Assembly: GCA_934271525.1 (NCBI GenBank)
Contig: CAKQRL010000006.1
Span: forward strand, 1-64,000
Length of the DNA stretch: 64,000 nt
From: an uncultured Rhodocyclaceae bacterium
GTDB taxonomy: Bacteria > Pseudomonadota > Gammaproteobacteria > Burkholderiales > Rhodocyclaceae
Direction: 5' to 3'
Part shown: positions 8,640 through 16,542 of the stretch, one piece after another
Position numbering within the stretch: position 1 is the first letter of the stretch
Layout of the letters: every line of letters begins with the position of its first letter
Notes under the pieces: model-generated
Database searches by the model: none
Told to the model about the DNA's origin: nothing
What the model saw: the letters and a program-made list of their open reading frames with translations, nothing else
Position numbers and translations under genes: made by a program

Positions 8640-9224
8640 CTAATGGTTGATTTTGCGCATGCGCTCTGATGAGCTCACAATATCCGTCAAGCGAATGCCA
8701 AAGCGGTCATTAACAACCACAACTTCGCCTTGGGCAATCAAAGTGCCGTTGACCAACACATCCATCGGTTCGCCTGCCATGGCATCCAATTCCACAACGG
8801 AACCGTGCGCCAACTGCAACAAGTTTTTGATGCTGATTTTGGTGCGGCCTAATTCCACAGTGATTTGCACGGGAATATCCAAAATCATATCCAATTCGTT
8901 CATCAAGCCCGATGCGGTTTCTTCCGAATCAAACGATGGAAAAATCGGTGCGGCAGTAGCGGCGGCAGGCGCAGTCACGGCCGCAGCGGCGGATTCGCTT
9001 GCCGTTTGTTCAGCCATGGCGGCTGCCCAGTCAATATCGCCGTCAGCGTTTGCATCATCAGAAACACTGGCATTAGAAGAAGCGTTGCTTGCCGTGGCTG
9101 TTTCTAAGCCAACAGAATCAGCCGTTGCGGCGGCGGATTCTGTGGCGCTTTGTTCGGCCATAGCAGCCGCCCAGTCGGCATCGTCAATTTTGCCTTCTTC
9201 GTCTATTAAATTTTCATCAGCCAT
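8640..9224 (-). CDS. fliN: Flagellar motor switch protein FliN with a duplicated Ala-rich N-terminus
   Basis: The last 85 residues are the FliN/SpoA domain (MILDIPVQITVELGRTKISI, LAHGSVVELDAMAGEPMDVL, VNDRFGIRLTDIVS), which forms the cytoplasmic C ring and binds FliM and export proteins. At 194 residues it is longer than the usual 110-150. The extra N-terminus is acidic and Ala/Ser-rich and contains the block DWAAAMAEQ twice, at about residues 18 and 68, each followed by a similar Ala/Ser stretch. It is the last gene of fliKLMN, 10 bases after fliM. A flagellar repeat pair and tRNA-Gly follow. Confidence 0.93.
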   Translation of the reverse strand: MADENLIDEEGKIDDADWAAAMAEQSATESAAATADSVGLETATASNASSNASVSDDANADGDIDWAAAMAEQTASESAAAAVTAPAAATAAPIFPSFDSEETASGLMNELDMILDIPVQITVELGRTKISIKNLLQLAHGSVVELDAMAGEPMDVLVNGTLIAQGEVVVVNDRFGIRLTDIVSSSERMRKINH

Positions 9225-9234
9225 TATCGTATCC

Positions 9235-10281
9235 TTATTCTTCGGTTGGGTTAGTATTGTTGTCTTCTTCTGCCGTGTTTAACGAGGGCGGCGGCTCGGG
9301 CGGAATTTCAGGTTCCGCCGTAATAAATTCTTCTACTTTAACGGCGTATTGCCCATTTTGTTGCCCATAAGAGCAAGATAAAAGCGGCACGTTGTCTATG
9401 GTGACTTGTAAGCGTTCGGGGATTTCAATAGGAATAACATCCCCACGTTTTAATTCCAACACATCTCGCAATCGCACTTCGCCATCGCCTAAATTCACCA
9501 CCATTTCCACTTCGGCAGCACGCAGTTGTTGGCGAAGAGTGCCAATCCAACGTTTATCGCTTGAAAGCTGCTCGCTGGACATTGTGCTATACAAAATCTC
9601 CCGAATTGGCTCCAACATAGAATAAGGAAAGCAGATGAACATATCCGCTGTTGCGCCACCAAATTCCAATGTAAAGCTCGTAGACACAACAATTTCCGAA
9701 GGTGTAGCAATGTTGGCAAACTGCGAGTTCATCTCAGAACGGATATATTTAAAATTGATTTTAAATACTGGTTCCCACGCTTTGCTGTATTCGGTGAAAA
9801 CAATGTTGAGTAAACCTTGAATAATGCGCTGTTCTGTGGCGGTAAAATCACGCCCTTCAACCCGCGTGTGAAAACGCCCATCGCCGCCGAATAAATTATC
9901 AACAACCAAAAACACCAAGTTGGGGTCAAAAACAAAAAGTGATGTGCCGCGCAAAGGATGCGCCAAAACCAAATTTAAATTGGTGGGCACCACAAGGTTG
10001 CGGATAAATTCGCCGTATTTTTGAACCCGAATGGGACCTACCGAAATCTCCGCATTTTTGTGCATGTAATTAAACAAACCAATGCGCAAATACCGCACAA
10101 AGCGTTCATTGACAAGCTCCAAGGTTGGCATTCTGCCGCGCACAATGCGCTCTTGCGTGCCAACGTTATACGGACGCACGCCAGAGGTTTGCTCTTGCGT
10201 TTCTTCGGGTTCGTCCGCTTCGCCGGTAACGCCTTTTAAAAGCGCATCAACTTCGTCTTGGGACAAAAAATCGCCTGCCAT
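9235..10281 (-). CDS. fliM: Flagellar motor switch protein FliM
   Basis: The 348-residue product has the N-terminal CheY-binding peptide (FLSQDEVDALLKGVTGE), a middle CheC-like domain (LELVNERFVRYLRIGLFNYM, GTSLFVFDPNLVFLVVDNLF, GGDGRF) and a C-terminal SpoA domain (LRDVLELKRGDVIPIEIPER). FliM sits in the flagellar C ring, binds phospho-CheY and switches rotation. A Pro/Glu-rich tail of about 25 residues follows the SpoA domain. It lies between fliL (10-base gap) and fliN in one operon. Confidence 0.96.
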   Translation of the reverse strand: MAGDFLSQDEVDALLKGVTGEADEPEETQEQTSGVRPYNVGTQERIVRGRMPTLELVNERFVRYLRIGLFNYMHKNAEISVGPIRVQKYGEFIRNLVVPTNLNLVLAHPLRGTSLFVFDPNLVFLVVDNLFGGDGRFHTRVEGRDFTATEQRIIQGLLNIVFTEYSKAWEPVFKINFKYIRSEMNSQFANIATPSEIVVSTSFTLEFGGATADMFICFPYSMLEPIREILYSTMSSEQLSSDKRWIGTLRQQLRAAEVEMVVNLGDGEVRLRDVLELKRGDVIPIEIPERLQVTIDNVPLLSCSYGQQNGQYAVKVEEFITAEPEIPPEPPPSLNTAEEDNNTNPTEE

Positions 10282-10291
10282 TTTGCTTATT

Positions 10292-10864
10292 TTATTGAAC
10301 GATAAAAGAAGTAAATAAAACGTCTGTCACCGGTCCATCGGGCGGGAGCGGTGTTTCACCTTTGTGGATGATAACGGGCGGGTTAATTGCCCAGTTGACT
10401 CGATCCTTGATATCTGCCGCTAATTTCATTTTGCCATCAGGCGATTGCAAGCCCGTAGCGGTTTGACTTGTTAGCAATATCGTCACATCGTTGCGCACAC
10501 GTGGCATTCTTGTTTTGAGATTCGCTTCTTCTGTTGCATCTTCTAATTCCAAGGTAATGCCCACTTGCAAATATTGGTCGCCCAAATCATCCACAGGCAT
10601 CAAGTTGACGGTGAAGGTATCCAGCGCCACATAAACAGGCGGAGCAGCGGGGTCTTTTTTCTTTTTCTTTTTGGGAGGCTCGGCTTCTACCACCACTTCT
10701 TCTTCATCTGCCGATTCTTCGTCTGAATTGTGTTGCAATAGCAAGAACAACCCTGCCGCAGTGCCAATTAAAATCAATGCCAACAAAATGGCAATGATTA
10801 AAAGCAACTTGCTTTTTTTCTTGGGTGTTTCTGCGGCGTTTGTAGTGGGTTTTTCGTCTGCCAT
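10292..10864 (-). CDS. fliL: Flagellar basal body-associated protein FliL
   Basis: The product is 190 residues from ATG 10864, which has GAGGA upstream. It has a short Lys-rich cytoplasmic segment, one membrane helix (LLLIIAILLALILIGTAAGL), a highly charged linker (DEESADEEEVVVEAEPPKKK), then the periplasmic FliL domain (YVALDTFTVNLMPVDDLGDQ, YLQVGITLELEDATEEANLK). FliL surrounds the stator and supports torque. Its position between fliK and fliM is the classical one. Confidence 0.93.
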   Translation of the reverse strand: MADEKPTTNAAETPKKKSKLLLIIAILLALILIGTAAGLFLLLQHNSDEESADEEEVVVEAEPPKKKKKKDPAAPPVYVALDTFTVNLMPVDDLGDQYLQVGITLELEDATEEANLKTRMPRVRNDVTILLTSQTATGLQSPDGKMKLAADIKDRVNWAINPPVIIHKGETPLPPDGPVTDVLFTSFIVQ

Positions 10865-10880
10865 TTTGGTCCTCGTGTGG

Positions 10881-11903
10881 TTAAGCAAACAAATCCACTT
10901 GTGCAGAATCGGCTTTTAAAACACGCATTGGTGCGTGGTTTTCTGGCAAATGCACCATCAAAGCGGCTTCTTCAAAAGTGGGCTCGTCTGTGAGTATACC
11001 GCTTTGTTTTTGTGCTTGGGCTGAAAAATCTTGGAAGTTGGGGCTTTTTTCTTCACTGCCCACGTTGGTTTGACCCAAATCAATGCCGGATGCCGCCAAC
11101 ATTTCTTTTAACTGCGGCAAGGCTTCTTGAATGGATTGCCGCACTTCGCTATGCGCTGCCACAAAGGCAATTTGCGCCTTGCCATCGGCAATGTTGAGCG
11201 AAATTTTAATTGGTCCCAAATTTTCAGGATGCAAGCGGATTTCTGCCGATTGCACATCGTTTTTTGCCGCCCACACAATTTGCTGATTAAATTCCGCACC
11301 CCAATTGGCAGAACCAACGGGAGAAGAGACGCTAACATTGGGCGTTGTGTTTTTTGTTTGTGCGGATTCCACCGCTGCCAAAATGTGGTTAAACGGCGTG
11401 TCAATGCTTTCATCGTTTGCGGCAAGTTTTACCGACTCCGATGCACCATTTGCCGTTTTGTTCGCTTGCGCCATCAAGGCATTGAATAAAGCGTTGGAAG
11501 CATTGTTGGAAGAGCCGCCGTTGTTGGCGATAAGATTGTTTAAAGTGGATAGCGCCAAATCGTTGCGGTTTTCAACATCTGGTGTAATTTGTGCCAAAAC
11601 GGCATTGGCATCGGGGGTAAGCATTGCAAAAAGTGCGTTTAAATCCAAAGAATTGGCATTGTCGTTGTCGTTATTCAAATGCAAGGCGTTTTTGATGAAT
11701 TGCGGCGCAGCGCTTGGGTTTTCAGCAATTAAGCTAGTCAAAAGCGGATTATTTGCGGCGTTTTCGCCCAACTGCTGATTAAACAGCAAAGAAAAAATGC
11801 CCGCAGATGAAGAAGACTGCACACTATTCAAACCGCCTGTTATCGGCGCTGCGGCTGCCGCGGCGGACATTGCCCCCAAATTGTTTAAAACCGACACACT
11901 CAT
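10881..11903 (-). CDS. fliK: Flagellar hook-length control protein FliK
   Basis: The product is 340 residues from ATG 11903, with GGAG seven bases upstream. The N-terminal two thirds are low-complexity (Ala, Asn, Ser, Leu). The C-terminal part has the FliK substrate-switch domain (SAEIRLHPENLGPIKISLNI, KAQIAFVAAHSEVRQSIQEA, LPQLKEMLAASGIDLG). FliK measures the hook and switches export specificity. It is the first gene of fliKLMN and lies about 40 bases downstream of a sigma-54-type promoter. Confidence 0.9.
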   Translation of the reverse strand: MSVSVLNNLGAMSAAAAAAPITGGLNSVQSSSSAGIFSLLFNQQLGENAANNPLLTSLIAENPSAAPQFIKNALHLNNDNDNANSLDLNALFAMLTPDANAVLAQITPDVENRNDLALSTLNNLIANNGGSSNNASNALFNALMAQANKTANGASESVKLAANDESIDTPFNHILAAVESAQTKNTTPNVSVSSPVGSANWGAEFNQQIVWAAKNDVQSAEIRLHPENLGPIKISLNIADGKAQIAFVAAHSEVRQSIQEALPQLKEMLAASGIDLGQTNVGSEEKSPNFQDFSAQAQKQSGILTDEPTFEEAALMVHLPENHAPMRVLKADSAQVDLFA

Positions 11904-11941
11904 TTTTGCGCTCCACATAGCGTTAAAAACGTCTGATAAAA

Positions 11942-11957
11942 AGCAAAACACGTGCCA
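11942..11957 (-). promoter_or_regulatory. Sigma-54-type promoter of fliKLMN
   Basis: The minus strand reads TGGCACGTGTTTTGCT, a perfect TGGCAC-N5-TTGCW sigma-54 (RpoN) -24/-12 element, 38 bases upstream of the fliK start. Flagellar genes of this class are often RpoN-dependent in Pseudomonas and Vibrio. No enhancer-binding site was identified. Confidence 0.75.
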
Positions 11958-12003
11958 CGGCTAAAAGCCTTGTTTTATAAGGGATTGCGGTTGGTTTTTA
12001 ATT

Positions 12004-12063
12004 TTTTTCCACGGTAAACGCTTTATTTTTTTGAAAATTTCTGAAGGTTTACCGTGGAAAATC
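12004..12063. repeat. Inverted pair of the CCACGGTMAAC element
   Basis: CCACGGTAAAC, then a T7-GAAAA tract, then GTTTACCGTGG, with T-rich left and A-rich right flanks. It lies between lysA and fliK and could terminate lysA. Confidence 0.88.
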
Positions 12064-12079
12064 GTTTGTTTTAAGATTT

Positions 12080-13348
12080 TTAAAGTTTTAAAGGTTTTTC
12101 TAATGCAAACAATTCGTCTGTTTTTTCGCGCTCGCGAATCAACTGATGCGCATTGCCACGCACCAAAATCTCGGGCGCTCTGCCGCGCGCGTTGTAGTTG
12201 GATGCCATTGTGGAACCATAAGCGCCTGCGGATAAAATTGCCAACAAATCGCCCGTTTCAATCGCCATTTTGCGGTTTTTGCCTAAAAAATCGCCCGTTT
12301 CGCAAATGGGGCCAACAATGTCGTATTGCTGCGGCGGGGCTTTTGATTTTTCTTTCACATTCACAATGTTGTGAAAAGCATCGTATAAAGCCGGGCGCAT
12401 CAAATCATTCATCGCACAATCTACCACGGCAAAATGCTTGTTGGCGTTGGATTTCAAATATTCCACTTGCGTGATGATGGCGCCCGCATTGCCAACCAAG
12501 CGCCGCCCGGGTTCCACAACCAACTGCCAAGGTTTGTATTCCAATTTGTTGAGCATTGGCGTTAAATAATCTTTTACGCTTGGCGCTTGTTCATTTTGTT
12601 CATAAGCAATGCCCAAGCCGCCGCCCATATCAATGTGCGAAAGCGGGCAGATTTGTTTTTCAATTTCTTCTGCCAATTCAAAAACCAAATCAAAGGCATC
12701 ATGCACGGGAGCAGGGTCTAAAAGTTGTGAGCCAATGTGGCAATCAACGCCTTTTAATTCAATGTGGGAAAGGCTGGCGGCTTCTTTATAAAACGCCAAG
12801 GCTTCTTCAATTGGCACGCCGAATTTGTTTTCTTTTAACCCAGTGGAAATGTAGGGGTGCGTTTTGGCATCCACATTGGGATTCACACGCAATGCCACGG
12901 GCACTTGTTTGTTAAAAGATTGTGCAATGGTGTTTAAGCGCAAAAGTTCTTCTTTGGATTCCACATTGAAGCAATAAATACCAGCAGCCAAAGCTTGGCG
13001 AATGTCGTGCTCTGATTTGCCCACGCCAGAAAAAACAACTTTGCGTGTATCCGCTCCAGCTTTTAAAACTCGGGCAAGTTCACCCTTGGAAACAATGTCA
13101 AAGCCCAAGCCCTTTTTGGCGAAAAATTCCAAAATGGCAATGTTGGCAAGCGACTTCACCGCAAAGGCAATGTGCAAACGATTGCCTTCAGGGTGATTTT
13201 CTTTCACCTTTAAAAATTCCTGCACGGCATCTTCCAAGGCTGTTAAGGAATAAACATAAAAAGGCGTGCCAAATTTTTGGGCAAGCTGCTGGGCGGAGAC
13301 GTTTTCAACGTGCAAAATGCCGTTTTGGTAAGCAAAATTCTTGTTCAT
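12080..13348 (-). CDS. lysA: Diaminopimelate decarboxylase
   Basis: The 422-residue product is a fold III PLP enzyme of the alanine racemase type. It converts meso-diaminopimelate to lysine, the last step of lysine synthesis. The PLP lysine is about Lys65 (IAFAVKSLANIAIL). Other family signatures are visible: GFDIVSKGELARVLKAGAD, CHIGSQLLDPAPVHDAFDLV, MGGGLGIAYE, EPGRRLVGNAGAIITQVEYL, GPICETGDFL. Length is normal. Its start ATG overlaps the lptM stop, so the two are co-transcribed. Confidence 0.96.
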   Translation of the reverse strand: MNKNFAYQNGILHVENVSAQQLAQKFGTPFYVYSLTALEDAVQEFLKVKENHPEGNRLHIAFAVKSLANIAILEFFAKKGLGFDIVSKGELARVLKAGADTRKVVFSGVGKSEHDIRQALAAGIYCFNVESKEELLRLNTIAQSFNKQVPVALRVNPNVDAKTHPYISTGLKENKFGVPIEEALAFYKEAASLSHIELKGVDCHIGSQLLDPAPVHDAFDLVFELAEEIEKQICPLSHIDMGGGLGIAYEQNEQAPSVKDYLTPMLNKLEYKPWQLVVEPGRRLVGNAGAIITQVEYLKSNANKHFAVVDCAMNDLMRPALYDAFHNIVNVKEKSKAPPQQYDIVGPICETGDFLGKNRKMAIETGDLLAILSAGAYGSTMASNYNARGRAPEILVRGNAHQLIREREKTDELFALEKPLKL

Positions 13349-13479
13349 TGTTGTGTGTTCTGGGTTGGTTGCAATTGTTGGGTTGGTTTTTCAAAAACGG
13401 GCGGGCGCTCCAAGGCGTTTTTTAAGCCGCAAGCGCTCAAAAAAAGGCAAAATAGCAAAAAAAGTGAAGTAGCCCGCAT
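13345..13479 (-). CDS. lptM: LptM (YifL)-like small lipoprotein
   Basis: This 44-residue ORF encodes MRATSLFLLFCLFLSACGLK followed by a short Pro/Gln-rich tail. LSAC is a clear lipobox with an Asp-free +2 position, predicting an outer-membrane lipoprotein. Its stop overlaps the lysA start (ATGA type). A tiny lipoprotein directly before lysA and opposite cyaY is the conserved gammaproteobacterial arrangement (YifL/LppL, now LptM). In E. coli LptM promotes correct disulfide formation in LptD. Confidence 0.8.
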   Translation of the reverse strand: MRATSLFLLFCLFLSACGLKNALERPPVFEKPTQQLQPTQNTQQ

Positions 13480-13517
13480 TACAATACCCGTTTTTAAAAA
13501 AAGATGAGTCTACCACG

Positions 13518-13841
13518 ATGGATGAAAATTTTAACTGCGCTTTGAATCGCCTCTTTGACGATTTGGAGCGTTTTTTTGACGAACTTGCGGCAAGAACGCC
13601 CGATTTAGACGCCGATTGGCAAAGCGATACCGTTTTTCGTTTGAGCATGGATGAAGGCGGTGAAATTTTAATTTCCGCTCATTCCAGCACGCAAGAAGTG
13701 TGGTTATCGGCACAAAATGGCGGTTTTCATTTTCAATACAAAAACGGTCAATGGTTGGACACAAGGGATTCCAAAACCTTGGGCGAAAAAATCTCACAAG
13801 CCTTATCTGCATTGGGTTTAAACGTCAAAGTGCCGTTTTAA
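13518..13841 (+). CDS. cyaY: CyaY, bacterial frataxin
   Basis: The 107-residue product has the complete CyaY fold. It starts with an acidic helix (LNRLFDDLERFFDELAARTP), then the beta sheet (FRLSMDEGGEILISAHSSTQ, EVWLSAQNGGFHFQYKNGQW) and a C-terminal helix. CyaY binds iron on its acidic edge and modulates iron-sulfur cluster assembly by IscS. It is divergent from lptM-lysA with only 38 bases between the starts, so the two promoters must overlap. yqiA follows after 4 bases. Confidence 0.93.
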   Translation: MDENFNCALNRLFDDLERFFDELAARTPDLDADWQSDTVFRLSMDEGGEILISAHSSTQEVWLSAQNGGFHFQYKNGQWLDTRDSKTLGEKISQALSALGLNVKVPF

Positions 13842-13845
13842 AAAA

Positions 13846-14415
13846 ATGCGCAATATTTTGTATTTGCATGGTTTTTGCGCATCTTCCCAAAGTTGGAAGG
13901 CGCAAATCGTCAAGCAAAAAATGGCGCAAATGGGTTTGAGCCAACATTTTTTTTGCCCCGATTTGCATTTTCAGCCAAAAAAAGCCATTCAGCAGGTTGT
14001 TGAAATGGTGGAAAAGCACCAACCCATCGGCATTATTGGTTCTTCGCTTGGCGGACATTACGCAAGCGTTGTGGCAGAAAAATATGATTTGCCTGCGGTT
14101 TTAATTAACCCTGCCGTTATTGCCAACATTGATTTGGCTTTGTTTTTGGGCGAGCATAAAAATTTTTATAGTGCGCAAAAATTTTTATTTACCGAATCGG
14201 ATGCCATTGATTTAAAAAATCAAATTGTTTTGCCAAACCCCAAACGTTATTGGTTATTACAAGAATTGGGCGATGAAGTTTTAAACCCAACAGACGCGCA
14301 ACAATGGTTTCAAGGCGCAAAAACCACGCTTTTTGCAGGCGGCAATCACAGTTTTAGCCGTTTTGAAGAATGCGTGGATGAAATTTTGGCGTGGATTGAT
14401 AATTTTCCACGGTAA
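13846..14415 (+). CDS. yqiA: YqiA-like alpha/beta-hydrolase (esterase)
   Basis: The 189-residue product begins ILYLHGFCASSQSWKAQIVK and has the nucleophile elbow GSSLGGHYA at about residue 66, with Asp and a C-terminal His (GGNHSFSRFEE) completing a Ser-Asp-His triad. This is the YqiA/UPF0227 esterase family; the natural substrate is unknown. It follows cyaY by 4 bases. The last codons, AAT-TTT-CCA-CGG-TAA, come from the dispersed repeat, so the protein ends Asn-Phe-Pro-Arg. Confidence 0.88.
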   Translation: MRNILYLHGFCASSQSWKAQIVKQKMAQMGLSQHFFCPDLHFQPKKAIQQVVEMVEKHQPIGIIGSSLGGHYASVVAEKYDLPAVLINPAVIANIDLALFLGEHKNFYSAQKFLFTESDAIDLKNQIVLPNPKRYWLLQELGDEVLNPTDAQQWFQGAKTTLFAGGNHSFSRFEECVDEILAWIDNFPR

Positions 14416-14460
14416 ACTTTTAAAAATTTTGAAAAAAAAGGATGGTTCACCGTGGAAAAT
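14402..14460. repeat. Inverted pair of the CCACGGTMAAC element, giving the yqiA stop and the kdsD start
   Basis: CCACGGTAAAC contains the yqiA stop; GTTCACCGTGG contains the GTG start of kdsD. The spacer has TTTTGAAAAAAAAGG, whose AAAAGG probably serves as the kdsD ribosome binding site. Confidence 0.88.
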
Positions 14461-15423
14461 TGCAATGTCAAGTGGTTGGAATGGGGCAATGCCGTTTTAA
14501 AAACTGAATCGCAGGCGATTTTGGATTTAAAACTAGATGACAACTTCACCAAAGCCGTCAACTTGGTTTTGAACACGCCCGGCCGTTTGATTGTTAGCGG
14601 CATTGGCAAATCTGGGCATATCGGCAAAAAAATTGCAGCCACGCTGGCTTCTACGGGCACGCCCGCTTATTTTGTGCATCCAGCGGAAGCCAGCCACGGC
14701 GACTTGGGGATGATTACCCAAAACGATTTGTTGTTGGCAATTTCTTATTCGGGCGAATCGGAGGAATTGCTCAAAATTTTGCCACTCATTCAGCGCCAAG
14801 GCGCAAAAATCATTGCAATAACGGGCAAAGCCACTTCCACATTAGCAAAAAATGCCGATGTGCATTTGAACGCACATATTGAAAAGGAAGCCTGCCCTTT
14901 TGGTTTGGTGCCGACTTCTTCCACCACGGCGGCACTTGCTTTGGGTGATGCGCTTGCCGTTGTTTTATTACAAGCACGTGGCTTTGGTGTGGATGATTTT
15001 GCACGCTCGCACCCGGGCGGTGCACTTGGGCGGCGTTTGCTCACTCGTGTTAAAGATATTATGCGCCAAGGCAAAAATTTGCCTGTGGTTTTGCCTGAAA
15101 CTTTAATGGCTGATGCCATTTTAAAAATGTCCCAAGGCGGTTTGGGAATGGTGATTGTGGCGGATTTAGAAAACAAACCGCTGGGTATTTTTACCGATGG
15201 TGATTTGCGCCGAGCGTTTGAAAAAAACGTGGATTTTAAAAGCGTTGCCATTGGCGAATTGATGCACCAAAACCCGCAATGTATATCCGACAATAAAATG
15301 GCAACAGAAGTTGTGGCATTGATGGAACGCTTTAAAATCAACGCCGTTATTGCTTTAAATGATGCAGGCAAAATTGTTGGCGCTTTAAACACCCACGATT
15401 TGTTGGACGCAAAAGTTTTATAG
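14452..15423 (+). CDS. kdsD: Arabinose-5-phosphate isomerase KdsD
   Basis: The 323-residue product has an N-terminal SIS sugar-isomerase domain (LIVSGIGKSGHIGKKIAATL, YFVHPAEASHGDLGMI, LLAISYSGESEE) and two C-terminal CBS domains (from about residue 210). It interconverts ribulose-5-phosphate and arabinose-5-phosphate, the first step of Kdo synthesis for LPS. Start is GTG 14452 in the repeat arm (MENCNVKWL); no ATG in this frame fits better. It leads kdsD-kdsC-lptC-lptA, the standard gammaproteobacterial order. Confidence 0.96.
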   Translation: MENCNVKWLEWGNAVLKTESQAILDLKLDDNFTKAVNLVLNTPGRLIVSGIGKSGHIGKKIAATLASTGTPAYFVHPAEASHGDLGMITQNDLLLAISYSGESEELLKILPLIQRQGAKIIAITGKATSTLAKNADVHLNAHIEKEACPFGLVPTSSTTAALALGDALAVVLLQARGFGVDDFARSHPGGALGRRLLTRVKDIMRQGKNLPVVLPETLMADAILKMSQGGLGMVIVADLENKPLGIFTDGDLRRAFEKNVDFKSVAIGELMHQNPQCISDNKMATEVVALMERFKINAVIALNDAGKIVGALNTHDLLDAKVL

Positions 15424-15427
15424 AAAA

Positions 15428-15955
15428 ATGGAACAAAAAATTTTAGAAAAAGCACGCCGCATTCGGTTAATTGCCTTTGACGTTGACGGCGTGATGACTG
15501 ACGGCGGTTTGTTTTATGCCGAATCTTGGCAAGCCAAACGTTTTAACGCACAAGATGGTTTGGCATTGCGCTTATTAGCCGATTCGCCCATTGCCGTTGC
15601 GGTGATTACAGGCAAAAAATCAGAATGCGTGGCACAACGCATGGCGGAATTACAAATTTCGCACGTTTTTCAAGGTATTAAAAATAAGCGTGAAGTCTTT
15701 GAAAATTTGAAAAAAAAATTGGGTTTACCGTGGGAATCTTGCGCTTTTATGGGAGATGATTTAATTGATTTATCGGTGATGAAAAAATGCGCTCTTTCTT
15801 TTGCGCCGCAAAACGCCGTGCCAGAAATCAAAGAAATCGCCAGTTGGGTATCCGCCAAAATGGGCGGAGCAGGTGCCGTACGGGATGTAATAGAACTGCT
15901 TTTAAAAGCGCAAGGCATTTGGCAAAATGCCGTGGAATATTTTGAGAATCAGTAA
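15428..15955 (+). CDS. kdsC: 3-deoxy-D-manno-octulosonate 8-phosphate phosphatase KdsC
   Basis: This 175-residue HAD-superfamily phosphatase has motif I IAFDVDGVMTDGG (nucleophile Asp near residue 18), motif II ITGKKSECV and motif III/IV with AFMGDDLIDLSVMKKC. It dephosphorylates Kdo-8-phosphate. It starts 4 bases after kdsD and overlaps the lptC start by one base. Residues LGLPWES before motif IV are encoded by a copy of the dispersed repeat. Confidence 0.95.
   Translation: MEQKILEKARRIRLIAFDVDGVMTDGGLFYAESWQAKRFNAQDGLALRLLADSPIAVAVITGKKSECVAQRMAELQISHVFQGIKNKREVFENLKKKLGLPWESCAFMGDDLIDLSVMKKCALSFAPQNAVPEIKEIASWVSAKMGGAGAVRDVIELLLKAQGIWQNAVEYFENQ
15708..15734. repeat. Single CCACGGTMAAC-type copy inside kdsC
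   Basis: GTTTACCGTGG at 15723-15733 is preceded by TTTGAAAAAAAAATT, the usual AT tract. It is read in frame as KKKLGLPWE. Confidence 0.8.
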
Positions 15956-16542
15956 TGCCTTTTAAAAATATCAACACACTGGTGCCGTTTTTCTTTTTGC
16001 TGATTTTGGCGGGTTTGTCTTTTTGGTTGAATGAAATGGTGCAATTCAACCCCGAATCCACAACGCCCCAACACAAGCCCGATGCCTTTGCTTATAACCT
16101 GCAAATGTTGCAATTTAGCGAGGATGGCGTGTTGCGTTACCGCTTAAATAGCCCAGAAGCTCGCCATTTTCCAGACGATGACAGCGCCGAGATGGATGCG
16201 CCAATTTTAACCGCCTACCGAGACAACGAGCCGCCCATCAGCGTCATAGCCAAAAATGCGGTGGTAAGTAGCAATGGCGATTTGGTTTATTTATACAACG
16301 GCACAACAATATCCCGCCCGCCTTTTGAAAACCGTGGCGCATTGCGGGCAGAAATGGCGCATTTGGTGATTGAACCCGCCGCTGATTTTGCCTTTACCAA
16401 CACGGATTTTGTGCTTTATGAAAATGACGATTCTTGGGTGAAATCAATAGGTGCCAAACTTTTTATAGACCGCTCGGTGATTGAATTACAAAGCCGTGTC
16501 AGCGGCATTATCCAACCACAACTGATGGAAAAGAAAAAATGA
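15955..16542 (+). CDS. lptC: LPS export protein LptC
   Basis: The 195-residue product has one N-terminal membrane helix (TLVPFFFLLILAGLSFWLNE) and a periplasmic beta-jellyroll (AYNLQMLQFSEDGVLRYRLN, ARHFPDDDSAEMDAPILTAY, ISVIAKNAVVSSNGDLVYLY). LptC docks on LptB2FG and passes LPS to LptA. It overlaps kdsC by one base and lptA by four, so it is translationally coupled to both. Confidence 0.92.
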   Translation: MPFKNINTLVPFFFLLILAGLSFWLNEMVQFNPESTTPQHKPDAFAYNLQMLQFSEDGVLRYRLNSPEARHFPDDDSAEMDAPILTAYRDNEPPISVIAKNAVVSSNGDLVYLYNGTTISRPPFENRGALRAEMAHLVIEPAADFAFTNTDFVLYENDDSWVKSIGAKLFIDRSVIELQSRVSGIIQPQLMEKKK

